Assembly: GCA_022113835.1 (NCBI GenBank)
Contig: JAILWY010000021.1
Location: forward strand, 8,928,001 to 8,992,000
From: Atopsyche davidsoni
Lineage: Eukaryota > Arthropoda > Insecta > Trichoptera > Hydrobiosidae
DNA length: 64,000 bases
Direction: 5' to 3'
Shown here: positions 23,182 through 34,611 of the stretch, piece after piece
Layout of the letters: every line of letters starts with the position of its first letter
Position numbering within the stretch: the first letter of the stretch is position 1
Program-made: the position numbers and the translations under genes
Notes under the pieces: model-generated
Seen by the model: only the letters and a program-made list of their open reading frames with translations
What the model was told of the DNA's origin: nothing
Database searches by the model: none

Positions 23182-24870
23182 CGATATTTTTTTTAAATAT
23201 TAGGTAACTAGAAATGTAGCCCGTCATAAAATGACGTATTCGATGAACGATGCAATAGTGTTTGAACATATGTTTGGCTGACAATTAGATGAATATTTGA
23301 TTTCATTTTGAACACATATATTTTGAATAACCGGATATTAATTTCGAAAGCAAAGCCATTCTCTGAAATATCACATTTCGTGTCACAAACAACAAATCAC
23401 TTTCACTGCACTGTTCTTTATTAGATGCAGTCTTTATCACGTTCAATTGTGCTATTATTTTTTAATTACGTTTGCTGTGCTTAGACGGTGTTATTTTTTT
23501 AGGAGGTATTTTAAGTTATTAATGATGTGATTAATAATTTCTAACGCAACTAAAAAATAAAATTGGTACTTGTGTCAAGCTGACATAAACTGGAAATTTC
23601 TTAGAAGCATCATATTTTGTTTTTTTGCAAAAATTCTAAATTTGAAATTCTCGCTGTGAACAACAGAATCATATAATTCGTATATAAAGCATATTTGATA
23701 GTTTTATTTAATTAGTTTATGAATGAAAATATTATCCTATCGTCTTAAAATTCGGCACATAACTGCGGAAAAACTTACTGAACTTACGTGCAAAAAATCA
23801 GCGTTGTATCTTTTAAGATATTCTATAGAGAACCAAAAAATGAAACATACACACACACCCGCTCACACACAATGGATATTATTATAGTAGATTCCAATTC
23901 GGTTGCAAGTCGCGACTTATATAGAGAGCTTTATTTTCAGGCATACCGTTCTGCACTGCAAGTAGAGGGGAGAGTCAGTGAGCAACGACTTGCGCTCCGG
24001 ATCATTGATTGATGCATTGGCTAGTTTTATACAAAAAAAAATCCTACACTTCATAAAATGTACAGATTGGATTGCGAAACGTTGGGAGGCGCTGCCCACT
24101 TTATTCATTAAACGACAGTAATAACAATTTCGCCTGGGGACATTCAAATGACTCAGTTTTGGCATGGAGCTCTATTTCATTAATTCTGAATCAAGCCCAG
24201 CTTTGTGCGGCATTATGGAGCGGTTACTGGTCGCGCTCAATATGGCGTGGTCCAGCCTGCCCGCCGGCCGATAGCGACAAAAAGTCAATCATAGCCCAAT
24301 TAAGAGATTAAAACCTCGCCGGAATGTTTTTAAAATATTATTTTGCCCTTTTTGAGTCGGGGCGCTTCGTTTGAACTACCCGCATTAGTAATTTGCAAGA
24401 TCGGATGCAAAATATTATTGGAAATAATTTCCAAGCCCAGCTCTCTCACGGTTTTATTTTTTTTTTTATAAATGAATAGTAATCTAAAGACAAAAATATT
24501 TTCATTCCGGGCCAGAAACCAATTTTATAAAATAATTCGCAAAATGGTTTTCAAGTGAAATCCTTATGATTTAAGTATAAGAATTAAATAGTCTATTTTC
24601 GTATAATGTAACTTATTAGACAAGTGTTTTCTTTGATCACTTTATCAATAACCAGCCTAACAATAGCAATAATATAAGTAACGCATTAGATTCTGGCAGT
24701 TTTGTCACAAGAAGCCTACTCTTTCAAGTACTATTGAATAAAAAAAATAAAACCTTCAGTTCATACATTTATATTTTTCAACAACATATATTTCATGAAA
24801 TTTTTAATATTTGACGTGCATACATTTCTTTCTAATGAAAATCAAGTATTTTGTGGGATTACATTGAATT
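23182..24870. other. Non-coding, with a GC-richer island at 24021-24310
   Basis: No supported gene. The island 24021-24310 is compositionally distinct and free of recognisable repeats, which makes it a candidate conserved non-coding element. A short CA/CT-rich patch lies at 23850-23872. Confidence 0.4.
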
Positions 24871-27800
24871 TCACATCAAATCTTTGATGTGAGTCGCAAT
24901 AGCCGCTACCATGGCTGCATCGGGAAGAGACAATGTGGCGTTTGTTTGAAACTCTGGTCTCCGAGACACCTGGCACCACGCCCTCTCTGCAGTCAGCGAC
25001 AGTGGAGTATTCAATAATGATGACCAGTCAAATTTCCACGATCCATTGAGAAACTAAAATTTATAAATCAGACTTATAATACTATAATTTGAAAAGAATA
25101 ATTAATGAGTAAATCCGTAAGCACAAAATTTTTAAATATTTTTTCTTTACAGGTTGATTAAATATAAATACAACTTTTTTTGGTAAAGAAAAATTATTAT
25201 AATATTCAACTGAGTTAATGGAAAAATAATAATCTAATATAATTTTATTAATTCAATAGCCATAAATAATAATACATGTTAATGGTTTTACTATCTCAGG
25301 ATCAAGTCACATTTTCATCAGTCAAACTAAATATTTAATAGAAAACATAAATAATTTGATCAATCAATCAAAGTGAGATTTAAAATAAATAGTAATATTG
25401 TAAACTTTGAGTTTCATTTGTGATTGATACAAAATACAGTGAAAAATACTGATATAATATTATTGTTACAATTGGGTAGAGTGTGCAAGTTAAACACCTA
25501 AATTTAACGTAATCGTCATTTCTGTGCTCAAATATTAAGTGTCAATGCGATTTTGCTAAAGAGAAGCTATTAACGTTCGTTAATGTTCAAGATCTCTTAA
25601 AGAATTTTTATATTGCATATATAATAATAATAATATAATAGTTTAAAGTGCCACCTGGTCAAAAGGCCTCCTCCCGATATAGAACATTGTGTAAAGAAGA
25701 GAAACTGAGCTGACAGGAACGGTTTTGTCACCAATGAGAGGTAAGTGATCGGCTGCACCCAATTCCCCCAGAAGCCAATCCGAGTGCTTAGAAAGGTATT
25801 GATAAATCACCTATAACACAAAAACATTTTTGAATCTTAATGTTAATTCTGGGAAACTGGGTCTGTGCATGCGATGCTATTCTCCTAGGTTACACGAGTT
25901 ACACATGTTACACGAGTCTTGAGTTTGAGGATTTTCGCAGTCATTGCGATGACAAACTTTTCTTCAAACCAATATAAATAACATAGGCTAAAATAGTGAT
26001 GTACATATCCGAAATCGTTATAGCATTAAAATAACAAATAGCAGAATATCAACTTTTAATATCACTTTATTTAAGTACATACTTGAAGACTGTTTCGTCC
26101 AGCGGGAGTCATGAGTAACTGGCTGACCATCACCTCAGCTCCTTCAGAAAACTCCACACAGTCCACAACAGGATTGCTCTAGACATGAAAAAACAATATT
26201 TTTAAAAGTCCGATAAAAACATTGAAAAGTAAACAATTTTGAAGTATAACATAGCTCACTGGATATGATTTTCCCATCAACTCCATGATCCCTTCCAAGC
26301 TGAAGTCTTCAACATTTTCAACCGAATTCTGAGTCTGCTTCATAAAATTTTGTATCTGATCAGTATGCTTGTTTTCTTCATCTATGGAGCACAGCGCTTC
26401 TGCTATAGCCATCGCCACTGCTGAAACACTGCTGAGGCTTCCATCAAAACTAACGGAATATACAACGTCTGAAAAATTAACAAACCAAAAGTTAAACATC
26501 ATATTGATCTTAAGAATTGGGTATTTTTCTTTAAAAAATTTACATTAAAAAAAGCAGTTTTTTTTTTCAAATCAAATATGTGCTTATTTCATACTTATTT
26601 TTGCTTCATTAGTGTTGCTCTTTTTTTTAGATGACCTTTTATCTTTCTTTGAACCTTTCTTTTTGTCCTTGGGATCTGGAGGATTGGGCTCCGGTGTAGC
26701 AGCTGTAGATGAAAATAGAATATAAATTGTATTTAAAGAATGTAGTCTAATAATAGTGAAATAAATACTATTGTATTAACATCATGATGTACATTAAAAT
26801 AACTGTCTATCTATCTATAGTCTATCATACGGACAGTGAGAGAGAAAAAACCAAACAATTTTTTAAATATTATTTTACTAATTAAATAAGTTTTTCAATT
26901 CAAAATGTTTGATTAGAAACGTAAGTAAATTATTCAATTACTATTCATTATAATGCTTTACCTTTAGCTTCTTTAGCGGCGCTCATCGTTGATATATTAA
27001 TTAGTTCCTCGTACAGAGCCATAAGCAGAAATTGTAGTAGAACAGATTCTCCGACTGGAACTGATGTAGCTGGCAATACGTCTGATATCAAATTTGATAC
27101 TGTGAGCAGGCAGCGAGGTAGGCAGTCCCACATTTGAGAAAAACAAGTCAAACACAACGACATAGCCTATAACAAAACATAATATTCAAGGTAGGTCTAA
27201 ATATTTTCAATATAAAAACATATATTTTGCATGATTGACACATCTGAGTGTTAGATTTATATTTAATGTTCAAATTTTATTAAAAAAATAGCGTGGAACA
27301 ACAAAGATACGAAAGAGTAGTAGTAGGTAATTTAATTATTTAATATGTAGGTACCATTATTTTTGTAATATTTATGTTAAATTTAAATTGTGCAGGTGTG
27401 AAAAGAATAAGTGTAATGATAAATTTCAACATATTTTTTACACATCGACATTTCAAGTATAAAATAACGCGTACCTGATACATTGAGGCTCCAGTTTGAA
27501 TTGCATTAATGAGAGTTTGAGCGATCGGTGCCAGCACTGGTGTCACTAAAGCCAGTATAGCTGCCAGCCATGGGGGATGTTTCAACACCCACAGCTGAAA
27601 CAGAACCAACATTACAACCAATTTAAATATAGTTGAGTTACAAGGCCATAATATAGACTATGAGAAATACCTGTCGTCTATCTAAACTTGCAGACCATGT
27701 GGTTCCCATGGTCTCTAATGATCCGATCACTGCATGCTTCATATCTGCTTCTGAACAAGCTGACACTACAATATGTGTAAGGGCCATTACTACATCAGCG

Positions 27801-30741
27801 TTCATTTTGAGAGACGGCTCTGAACTGGATACATTCGTTGAAGTACCTATAGCAAGGAAAATCACTGTAGCTATATGTCAAGCAATTTGTATTATTTTTT
27901 TACCAATTTGTACATTTCATTTCTGGATTTTAAATAATCTATAATTGGAAACTCAATTTAAACACAAAGGTCCATCAATACCACTTTCTTACATATTATA
28001 CTATGAATCAAATTTTTTTAACATAAATATCACTGCCTGTTGAAATAGCTCTATCCTATATACATTATCTTGTAACGTAGACATTGGCAGTCTATAAAAT
28101 ATATTTAATGACTTGAACTTATCAAAGTGCCATGTTTCCCAATTATATAAGAGAATCTATGGCATGGCTTGCCCAATACATATATTTATATTAGACAGCC
28201 AGGTGAATTTTGGGAAAAGGTCTGGTTTCTACTCCAGTCTCAAAGTTTCACGTTGAGCCTAATTTCTGATGTAGAAATCAACCCCAGCTGAACTGTAAAT
28301 ATTTTATAATAATGTTGCATTTAGAAATTGATTTACCTTCCTTTGAAAATGTAACCTTTCTATCTACTAAACAAGAACCATCGCAAAGAAATCCCCCGCA
28401 ATTAGAAGATTCTTCATTACAATTTGTTATTTCATAGTCATCAGAGGACAATTTTCCCATACAGTGCTTTAGCAGGCTTGAAGCGACTCGGCTGTCTCGC
28501 ATCAGTAAAACCTATAAACAAAACAAATATTTATACAGAATTTCTTTATTGATTAAACTCACACTTCCTAGCTATTACAACTTGGCGCCTTAGTACATTA
28601 TTTATATAGCATTATTAAGTAGATTACATAGAAACTTACAAAAAAACACATTAAAACAGCATTGATAATATTTCAAATATTTAATAATAATCATATATGA
28701 TATTCGGGAACAAAATTTGGTGTGTAATCAAAACCTCAGGTATGAATACGAGATTTTTTTAAATAATTACCTTTAATACCAAAGGCCATATGGGCTGTGG
28801 TTGCGATAGAAGTACGTATAGTTCCAAAGCTATTGCAGTTGATGCGCTTAAATCTCTGCAGGACAACACAGTACGGTCTGGAGAGCTCGAAGGAAACAAA
28901 TGTGGCATAGACAGTATATACCAAAGTGAAGGGTAACCAGGCCGAGTTTCAAATAAATGAACTCCTGATGGCTGCCTTATCATCTGTAAAAGTACAATGA
29001 AACAATACTAAACCAATACTACTAAATATACTACATATACATATATGGTAACTAAGATATTATTGTCACCTTGTATAGGCAGTGAAGTGGAGCCCCACGG
29101 AGAAGTAAACAGACGAGGAGTTCATGACACTTGGCGTGGACATCTCTTATCACTTTGCCAAGTGTTGAAATGTTGAGACCAATTAGTTCTTCACCTTTAG
29201 CACAGATTGCCGGTAGCAATTGTGAAACACACAGCAATATATTCAATATATCGCTCATCATAAGTGCGTTTCTTTTTTCATTAGGTAGTTCCTATTAAAA
29301 TTATATATTTACTTATATGTTTGCGATCCCTTTTTGTAAAGTACATAAAATATAGTTCACTTACTTGAGTATAACGCACAGTTAATATTGTCAATGTTTC
29401 ATTCAGCATTCCTGCAAAAACACGTTGTGCCATTTTTGGGGGTACTGTATCCCATAGATCTTGCCTTGTACCTTATAAAAATGTGAATAATATATCATTC
29501 AAAAGAAAACACAAAGATTATATAATAAATACAAGTATACACAAGTGTAAAATAATGCTTTCTTACCTTGCATATAAAGCCACCACATTCTTACTGATGA
29601 TGACCCATCGTCACCTGATATTCCTTGTAATACGTAGAGAGTTAAAAGTCTCTCGTGTAAATCCAAAAGACGTTCAGCTAGAGCTTCCGCCATTTCTCCG
29701 TAAGCTTTCTGGGTAGACTATATAATACAATTACAACATATATTAGTACAACAATAATGATCACTTACTAACTGTGATACTATTGACTATGATAATGCTT
29801 TAATACCTGTAAAGTCCCGATTCTCTGATCATTACTCCCAGAATACTGTGAGGCTTGGATATAACAATGCAAGCTGTTTTTAATAAGTGCAGAGGCTCCG
29901 AGTGTAGCAGTGAGTACTGGTAAATCGGCATGATCTAATGCTTCTTGACTGAGTACATGAAGGTGTTCTTAAACAAAATAATACAATGCTTATCAAATGA
30001 TGCTTTGAATTATTTTCAATAAATAAAATATGTGACCAAGAATGGATACCTAATAGCTGTTCTGAGGATTTAACAACCATTGATACAAATTTATCCGGAT
30101 CTGATGCTTTTACAATTCCTCCACAACCACCCACTGCTTCCTCGTCTTCTGCACTTCCATTGAGAAGCCCCGAACCAATTCTATAACAATGGTACATAAG
30201 CACCATAAATAGAATTGATAATCACAGAAAATATACAAACAGGACCCAACAAATATTTCAAACTTCCTAATAATGCAGTCCCTCAATCTCACTAGCAATT
30301 ATCAGGGTTATGAGATTTAAATTACTATATTTTCTGATTCGAGATACTCAAGAAAAAACTGTACTGGTTAAGAGAAAAATTGCACTTAATTTTATTTATT
30401 CATAAATGCATAAAAACAAAGCTGGTGTGGTTATACACATATTTTCATGTTTACCTAAAAGCGGCAACAAATTCCTCTTCCCACCACATGACAAGCTTGA
30501 CTGACGCAAAAGATGCGTTACGGGGAAAATCCAACCGTCCTCCGACAATGCCACAGCAAATACTCTCTTGCAAAACTGTATGGTTATCCTGAAATTTCAC
30601 ACAAGATTGTTTGTTATACGTAAAACAATCTGCATAGTTTATTTGTTTGAAATCAATTTTATTTACCTCATAGTACTGAAGATCCCGCTGAAGCAATATT
30701 GGAACTCTGTCCATCAAATTACCTTCTTCCATTACCTCCAT
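24871..30741 (-). CDS. 17-exon gene, large helical protein, not firmly identified
   Basis: Exons (minus strand, listed low to high): 24871-25053, 25655-25810, 26083-26178, 26260-26468, 26595-26702, 26962-27166, 27475-27594, 27671-27846, 28337-28511, 28771-28983, 29070-29291, 29365-29471, 29567-29717, 29807-29967, 30050-30180, 30455-30588, 30667-30741. Every junction is GT-AG, all phases agree, and they sum to 873 residues plus TGA. The start ATG at 30741 opens MEVMEEGNLMDRVPILLQRD. The protein is mostly amphipathic/hydrophobic helix. It has a Trp-rich stretch (VMWWEEEF) in exon 2, an acidic loop in exon 3, and a Lys/Ser-rich nuclear-signal-like insert (KDKKKGSKKDKRSSKKK) in the exon at 26595-26702. 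No signal peptide is seen. Best guess is a KIAA0825/DUF4495-type protein, from memory only. An alternative 3' end exists: reading through the donor at 25654 adds VAL and stops at 25643. ATTAAA lies near 24804. Confidence 0.85.
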
Positions 30742-30849
30742 ATTTAGGCTTTTTTTCAAAAACGCAATAAAAAGAAATAAAAATAAACAAACAATAAAAA
30801 TAAAAAATAAACCTTTAATAAAACAAAATAAAAATACACATAAAATATA

Positions 30850-31475
30850 TTAAACAACACTGTGAGAACACTTTGAAAAATCAGCTTTATTTTTTACTAT
30901 TTTATTTATTTCGGCATTTAGAAGTTGGTGAAGAGTAGCCCCGTCGTGTCTATATATCCAATGCCCATTGTTTTTCATAACAAAGTCATATCGCTTTGGT
31001 CCCGTAGTTGGAGAACTTAACCAAATTTGTCTGTTTGGAGTTTGACGGTTTATAACATAAGTTCCATAGGGTTTTCCAAACATCACTGTTAAAACACCAT
31101 CCTGGAAAGATATTATAAATATTAAATATATAATGCATTGATTATTAAGTACATTGCTTAAAATGTATATTTGAATACCCCATAAGTAACGTCAGCGCCT
31201 TTCAAGTGAGCATTACTTTCTATGAGTTCTTCAAAATAATCGCATAAAGATTCTAATGTCTCTGTACAAACTTCTTCAAACTTTAAAGCCCCGACTAACT
31301 CTGTCGACTCAGTAGAAAAAAATCTAATACATCCTTGCTCTTTTGATAACACAACTCTTGGTGAAGTTTTAGTATAGATTGTTGAAATCTTCGATATAGT
31401 TGGTGACCTTTTAACGCAGGCCAGAGCAAAAACCCGAGGCGCATACCTCGGAATCCGCATAACGATAGAAAACAT
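30850..31475 (-). CDS. fh: Frataxin, mitochondrial
   Basis: Two exons, 31179-31475 and 30850-31101, joined in phase 0 across a 77-bp intron, give 182 residues, a normal length for animal frataxin. Frataxin is a mitochondrial matrix protein that promotes iron-sulphur cluster assembly on the NFS1-ISCU complex. The first ~60 residues are basic, rich in Arg/Ser/Thr and nearly free of acids, fitting an import signal. The mature part has the acidic helix ([18 protein letters not shown]) and the family-defining strands [26 protein letters not shown] and the [14 protein letters not shown] helix. The ATG at 31475 is used because upstream codons in frame lack ATG; a second Met at 31460 is possible. A minus-strand gene begins 108 bp downstream, and a divergent gene starts 645 bp upstream. 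The symbol follows Drosophila usage. Confidence 0.95.
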
Positions 31476-32120
31476 ATTGATCAAACAAAACCTTCGCCAA
31501 TTCAAAGTACAAGATAGAGTTACTCTAAGATCATTTTATAGGTTATCTACAAAAATTCGGGCTAATGTCAAAGTCAGCTGGAAAACCATAGACTATGCGC
31601 TGTCAAAGAGCACAACAATTTTTATAAAAATAAATTAATAAAAAATATTTTCATTTGTTCAATTTATATAAATAATTTTTAACGACTCGTATAAAGCAAA
31701 TAAACGAAAAATTATTTTTTTAAATACTTTGCAACTTTTTAAAATATTTTTGTAAATATTTATTTTTTTGTAAACAATTGTCGATATGTTTTTGAGCAAT
31801 CATCAGCGTGGTTTTATTAATATATATGGACTTTTAAGCAACTATAACCACGTTTTTCTGGATATAAATGGACTATTAATCAATTATCAGCATGTTATAG
31901 TCTAATGTCAAGTATCGTTGTTTTTGGTCGTTGTGATTAGAAACAGAAAGCTGACAGATGTGACGCTGTTTATAATTTTAATCAACAAACTTTCAGACAG
32001 GATCTTTATTTATACCGTTTAATTTAAATGAAAATAATTTGACATTTATTTTCCGTAAACCTTGTTTGATTATGCGAATCCGTACTTCAAGCAAAGTTAC
32101 CAATGTTCAGCTGTTGTGCA
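31476..32120. promoter_or_regulatory. Divergent promoter interval between frataxin and the MULE-derived gene
   Basis: 645 bp separate the two start codons, which face away from each other. The sequence is AT-rich and has no clear TATA box at a sensible position for either gene. It contains an imperfect internal repeat (ATCATCAGCGTGGTTTTATT at 31800 and ATTATCAGCATGTTATAG at 31882, each near a TATGGACTnTTAA element). The promoter assignment is inferred from gene orientation. Confidence 0.5.
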
Positions 32121-34611
32121 ATGGACAACGATAAAATCCTGAGCTTTCTGCCCTTTGAATATGAATATATTATAGTTGGTGAATGTCAATACATTAATGA
32201 GCAAGACTTTCGATGCACTCTAAAAATAAGGAATATACACAATGAAGATGATGCCAAGGTAAAATATGCATTCCACCTAAATTATTATGACTGCTAATGA
32301 ATTTGCATTTAAATAATACGTATTTGTTATTTTATTTTTATTAAAATAGAAGTGGATTTCAAAATTGAGTGAGTGTACACTGACGACGTGGAGGGTACAG
32401 CGAACCTACCCAGCGTCTGGAAGATGCAATGTTTACAAGATAGCTATGAAATGTCAGCACAACGTTAATTATAAATGCAAAAAGGCTCAAGAAAGAAAGA
32501 AAAACCATATATCAAAACACACAGGCTGCCCTTCTAATTTAGTATTAACAATCAAAAGGTTTTGTCATTACTTGTATCTTTGTATTGGAAGTAGCTATAT
32601 TGTTACAAATATTTCTCATAATTTTGTTTTGTTGTATTCCAGATTTGTAAAAAAATCAAAAGCTAAAAAATCCAGAGGCTCAGATCCAGCGTTAATTGAA
32701 TGGCCATGTTTTGTCGATTTGAACTTTATTCATAATCATCCTCTAAATACTGCTGAAGTACTACGTTTTAGACCACTTGGAAACGAAATAAGAGAAAAAA
32801 TAATAACTTTATTTAAGAAAGGACACACGGCAGCATCAGCACTTGAAAGCATAAAGCTGGAACTTTTTTTAGATAATGATGACAAATATTTTGAGATTGC
32901 TGCGGATAGATTTTATGTACCGACTCTATCTCAAGTGCAATATTTATTTAATCACACATTCGGAGTCACTGGATCAAAGGACGTAAATTGTGTGATACCC
33001 GGAATAGAAGAACTAATTGATAATTACAACACTTCAACTTCAATAGGCAGAGCTGAAATCGGAAGAATGGGTGATAGTCGATTTGTTACCATATGCTCTC
33101 CATTAATGGCACGGGCTCATGAACTTCTTCCTCACAGTTACCAAATGGCCATGATTGAAGCTTACGGCAGTACTGATAAAAAAGGCCATAAAATATATTT
33201 TATAATTTCACCTACACCTGCAGGTTCCATTCCACTAGGATGTATCATAACCGATTCTGACAGACAAGAAGTATTAAATGCTGCTTTAGTTACCTTAAAG
33301 CGATGCTTTCCTCCAGAAAGATCCTTTTACGGACAAGGGTTTCCTTGTGTGTTTTTAACTGATGATGATGTCAAAGAGCAAGAACCTCTGAAAATGCACT
33401 GGCCCAAGTCAGTACTGCTGCTGTGTCAATATCGTGTTTTAAAGTCTGCTTGGAATTGGCTAAACTGCAATCAAAATGTCCCAAAGACGATGAGGGAAGA
33501 AGTTTATTATTCAATCAAACAATTAATCTATTGTCAAAGTGAAAATGAGCTATGCGAATTATACACGGTCTTAGTGACAAGGTATCATGCTAACCTTCCA
33601 AAATTTGTAGTGTATTTAAATAATATGTGGCCCAACAGAGCATTGTGGTCCTCCGCTTATAGAAACAATATACCAACGGGTGGAAATACAGCCTTTAATT
33701 ATGTTGAAATCACATTCAAGATTATGAAAGACTGCATCTTAGAAAGAATAAAAAATTATAACTTAACACAAGTTGTAGACCTCATTCTTGTTCACTACGA
33801 AGCGTACATCAAAAGAAGATTATTAGATTTTTCTGACGGAAGAGTTTGCAAACGTTTGCTGTATAAATACATTCCACCAACTTGCATCATCAATCCTAGC
33901 ACAGTGATTCACAGCGAACTTGATTCAGGATGTTACTTTGTTCCCAGTGAGGCGGACTATAGCATCAAGTACATGGTTGATGTAAAACACTGCATATGCT
34001 CTTGTGAACACGGAAGAGCTGGTCGGCTTTGCAAGCATTTATGTGGAACGATAAGTCAAATAGAGCACCCAGAAGAAATTTTAGATATACCTCAAGACTT
34101 TAAAGATATGTTGTACCGAATAGCAACAGGAAATGATCCAAACATGCCTCAAGAGCAGTTGCCTCTGTCTCCAGAATCTCCTTTTGAAGACTGCTTAGAC
34201 ATCAAAGCGGATACCGATTCATTTGGTGGAAAAGTTATAACAAGTCTGACAGAAAAGGAGAATTTTGAACTTGCAAACTATTTCAATTCAATAAATGATG
34301 GTTTGAAAAATAATAGTGAAATTTTTGTACCAGCTGTGAAAGCAATGATTAAGACATTTTCTAAAATGAAATCAGAATCGGCCTTTGTGACAGCTCTGCA
34401 TATGTTTGGCAAATATAGTAATCCACAATCCAACTACAGCATAAAAACTGAAGATACGAAAAGTCGTAGTTCGCCTGTAAATAAAAAATATCTGCTGAAC
34501 GGTAAGAAACGAAGTCGTAGGCAACAGAATAGAATGCAAAAGCATTTTGTTGCCATCTTACCGAAGATCAAGACAGCTCCTGATCCTTTATGCGATCCCT
34601 TGGCTGTATAG
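32121..34611 (+). CDS. Domesticated MULE transposase-like protein with SWIM zinc finger
   Basis: Exons 32121-32258, 32350-32558 and 32643-34611 give 771 residues. An ATG 18 bp earlier (32103) is in frame; 32121 has the better context (G at -3, G at +4). Residues ~55-149 form a FAR1/GCM-like zinc region (C81, C106, H146-N-H148-P). Residues ~280-400 match the MULE transposase core: where such enzymes have Asp in the first catalytic motif this protein has E288 (IEAYGSTD), it keeps LTDDD (D356), and it has CQYRVL (R380) where a His is usual. A SWIM finger C568-S-C570...C579-K-H581 follows, then a basic C-terminus. The single-copy intron-bearing structure and altered catalytic residues suggest a host DNA-binding protein, not an active transposase. 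AATAAA lies at 34788-34793. Confidence 0.85.
32559..32642 (+). other. 84-nt in-frame intron or alternative exon segment
   Basis: The segment starts GTTTTG and ends in a T-rich tract plus TTCCAG. It is a multiple of three and has no stop in the coding frame, so the reading frame is open with or without it. The encoded 28 residues are hydrophobic and unlike the flanking Lys-rich text, so I treat it as an intron. The donor is weak, which leaves room for retention. Confidence 0.65.
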
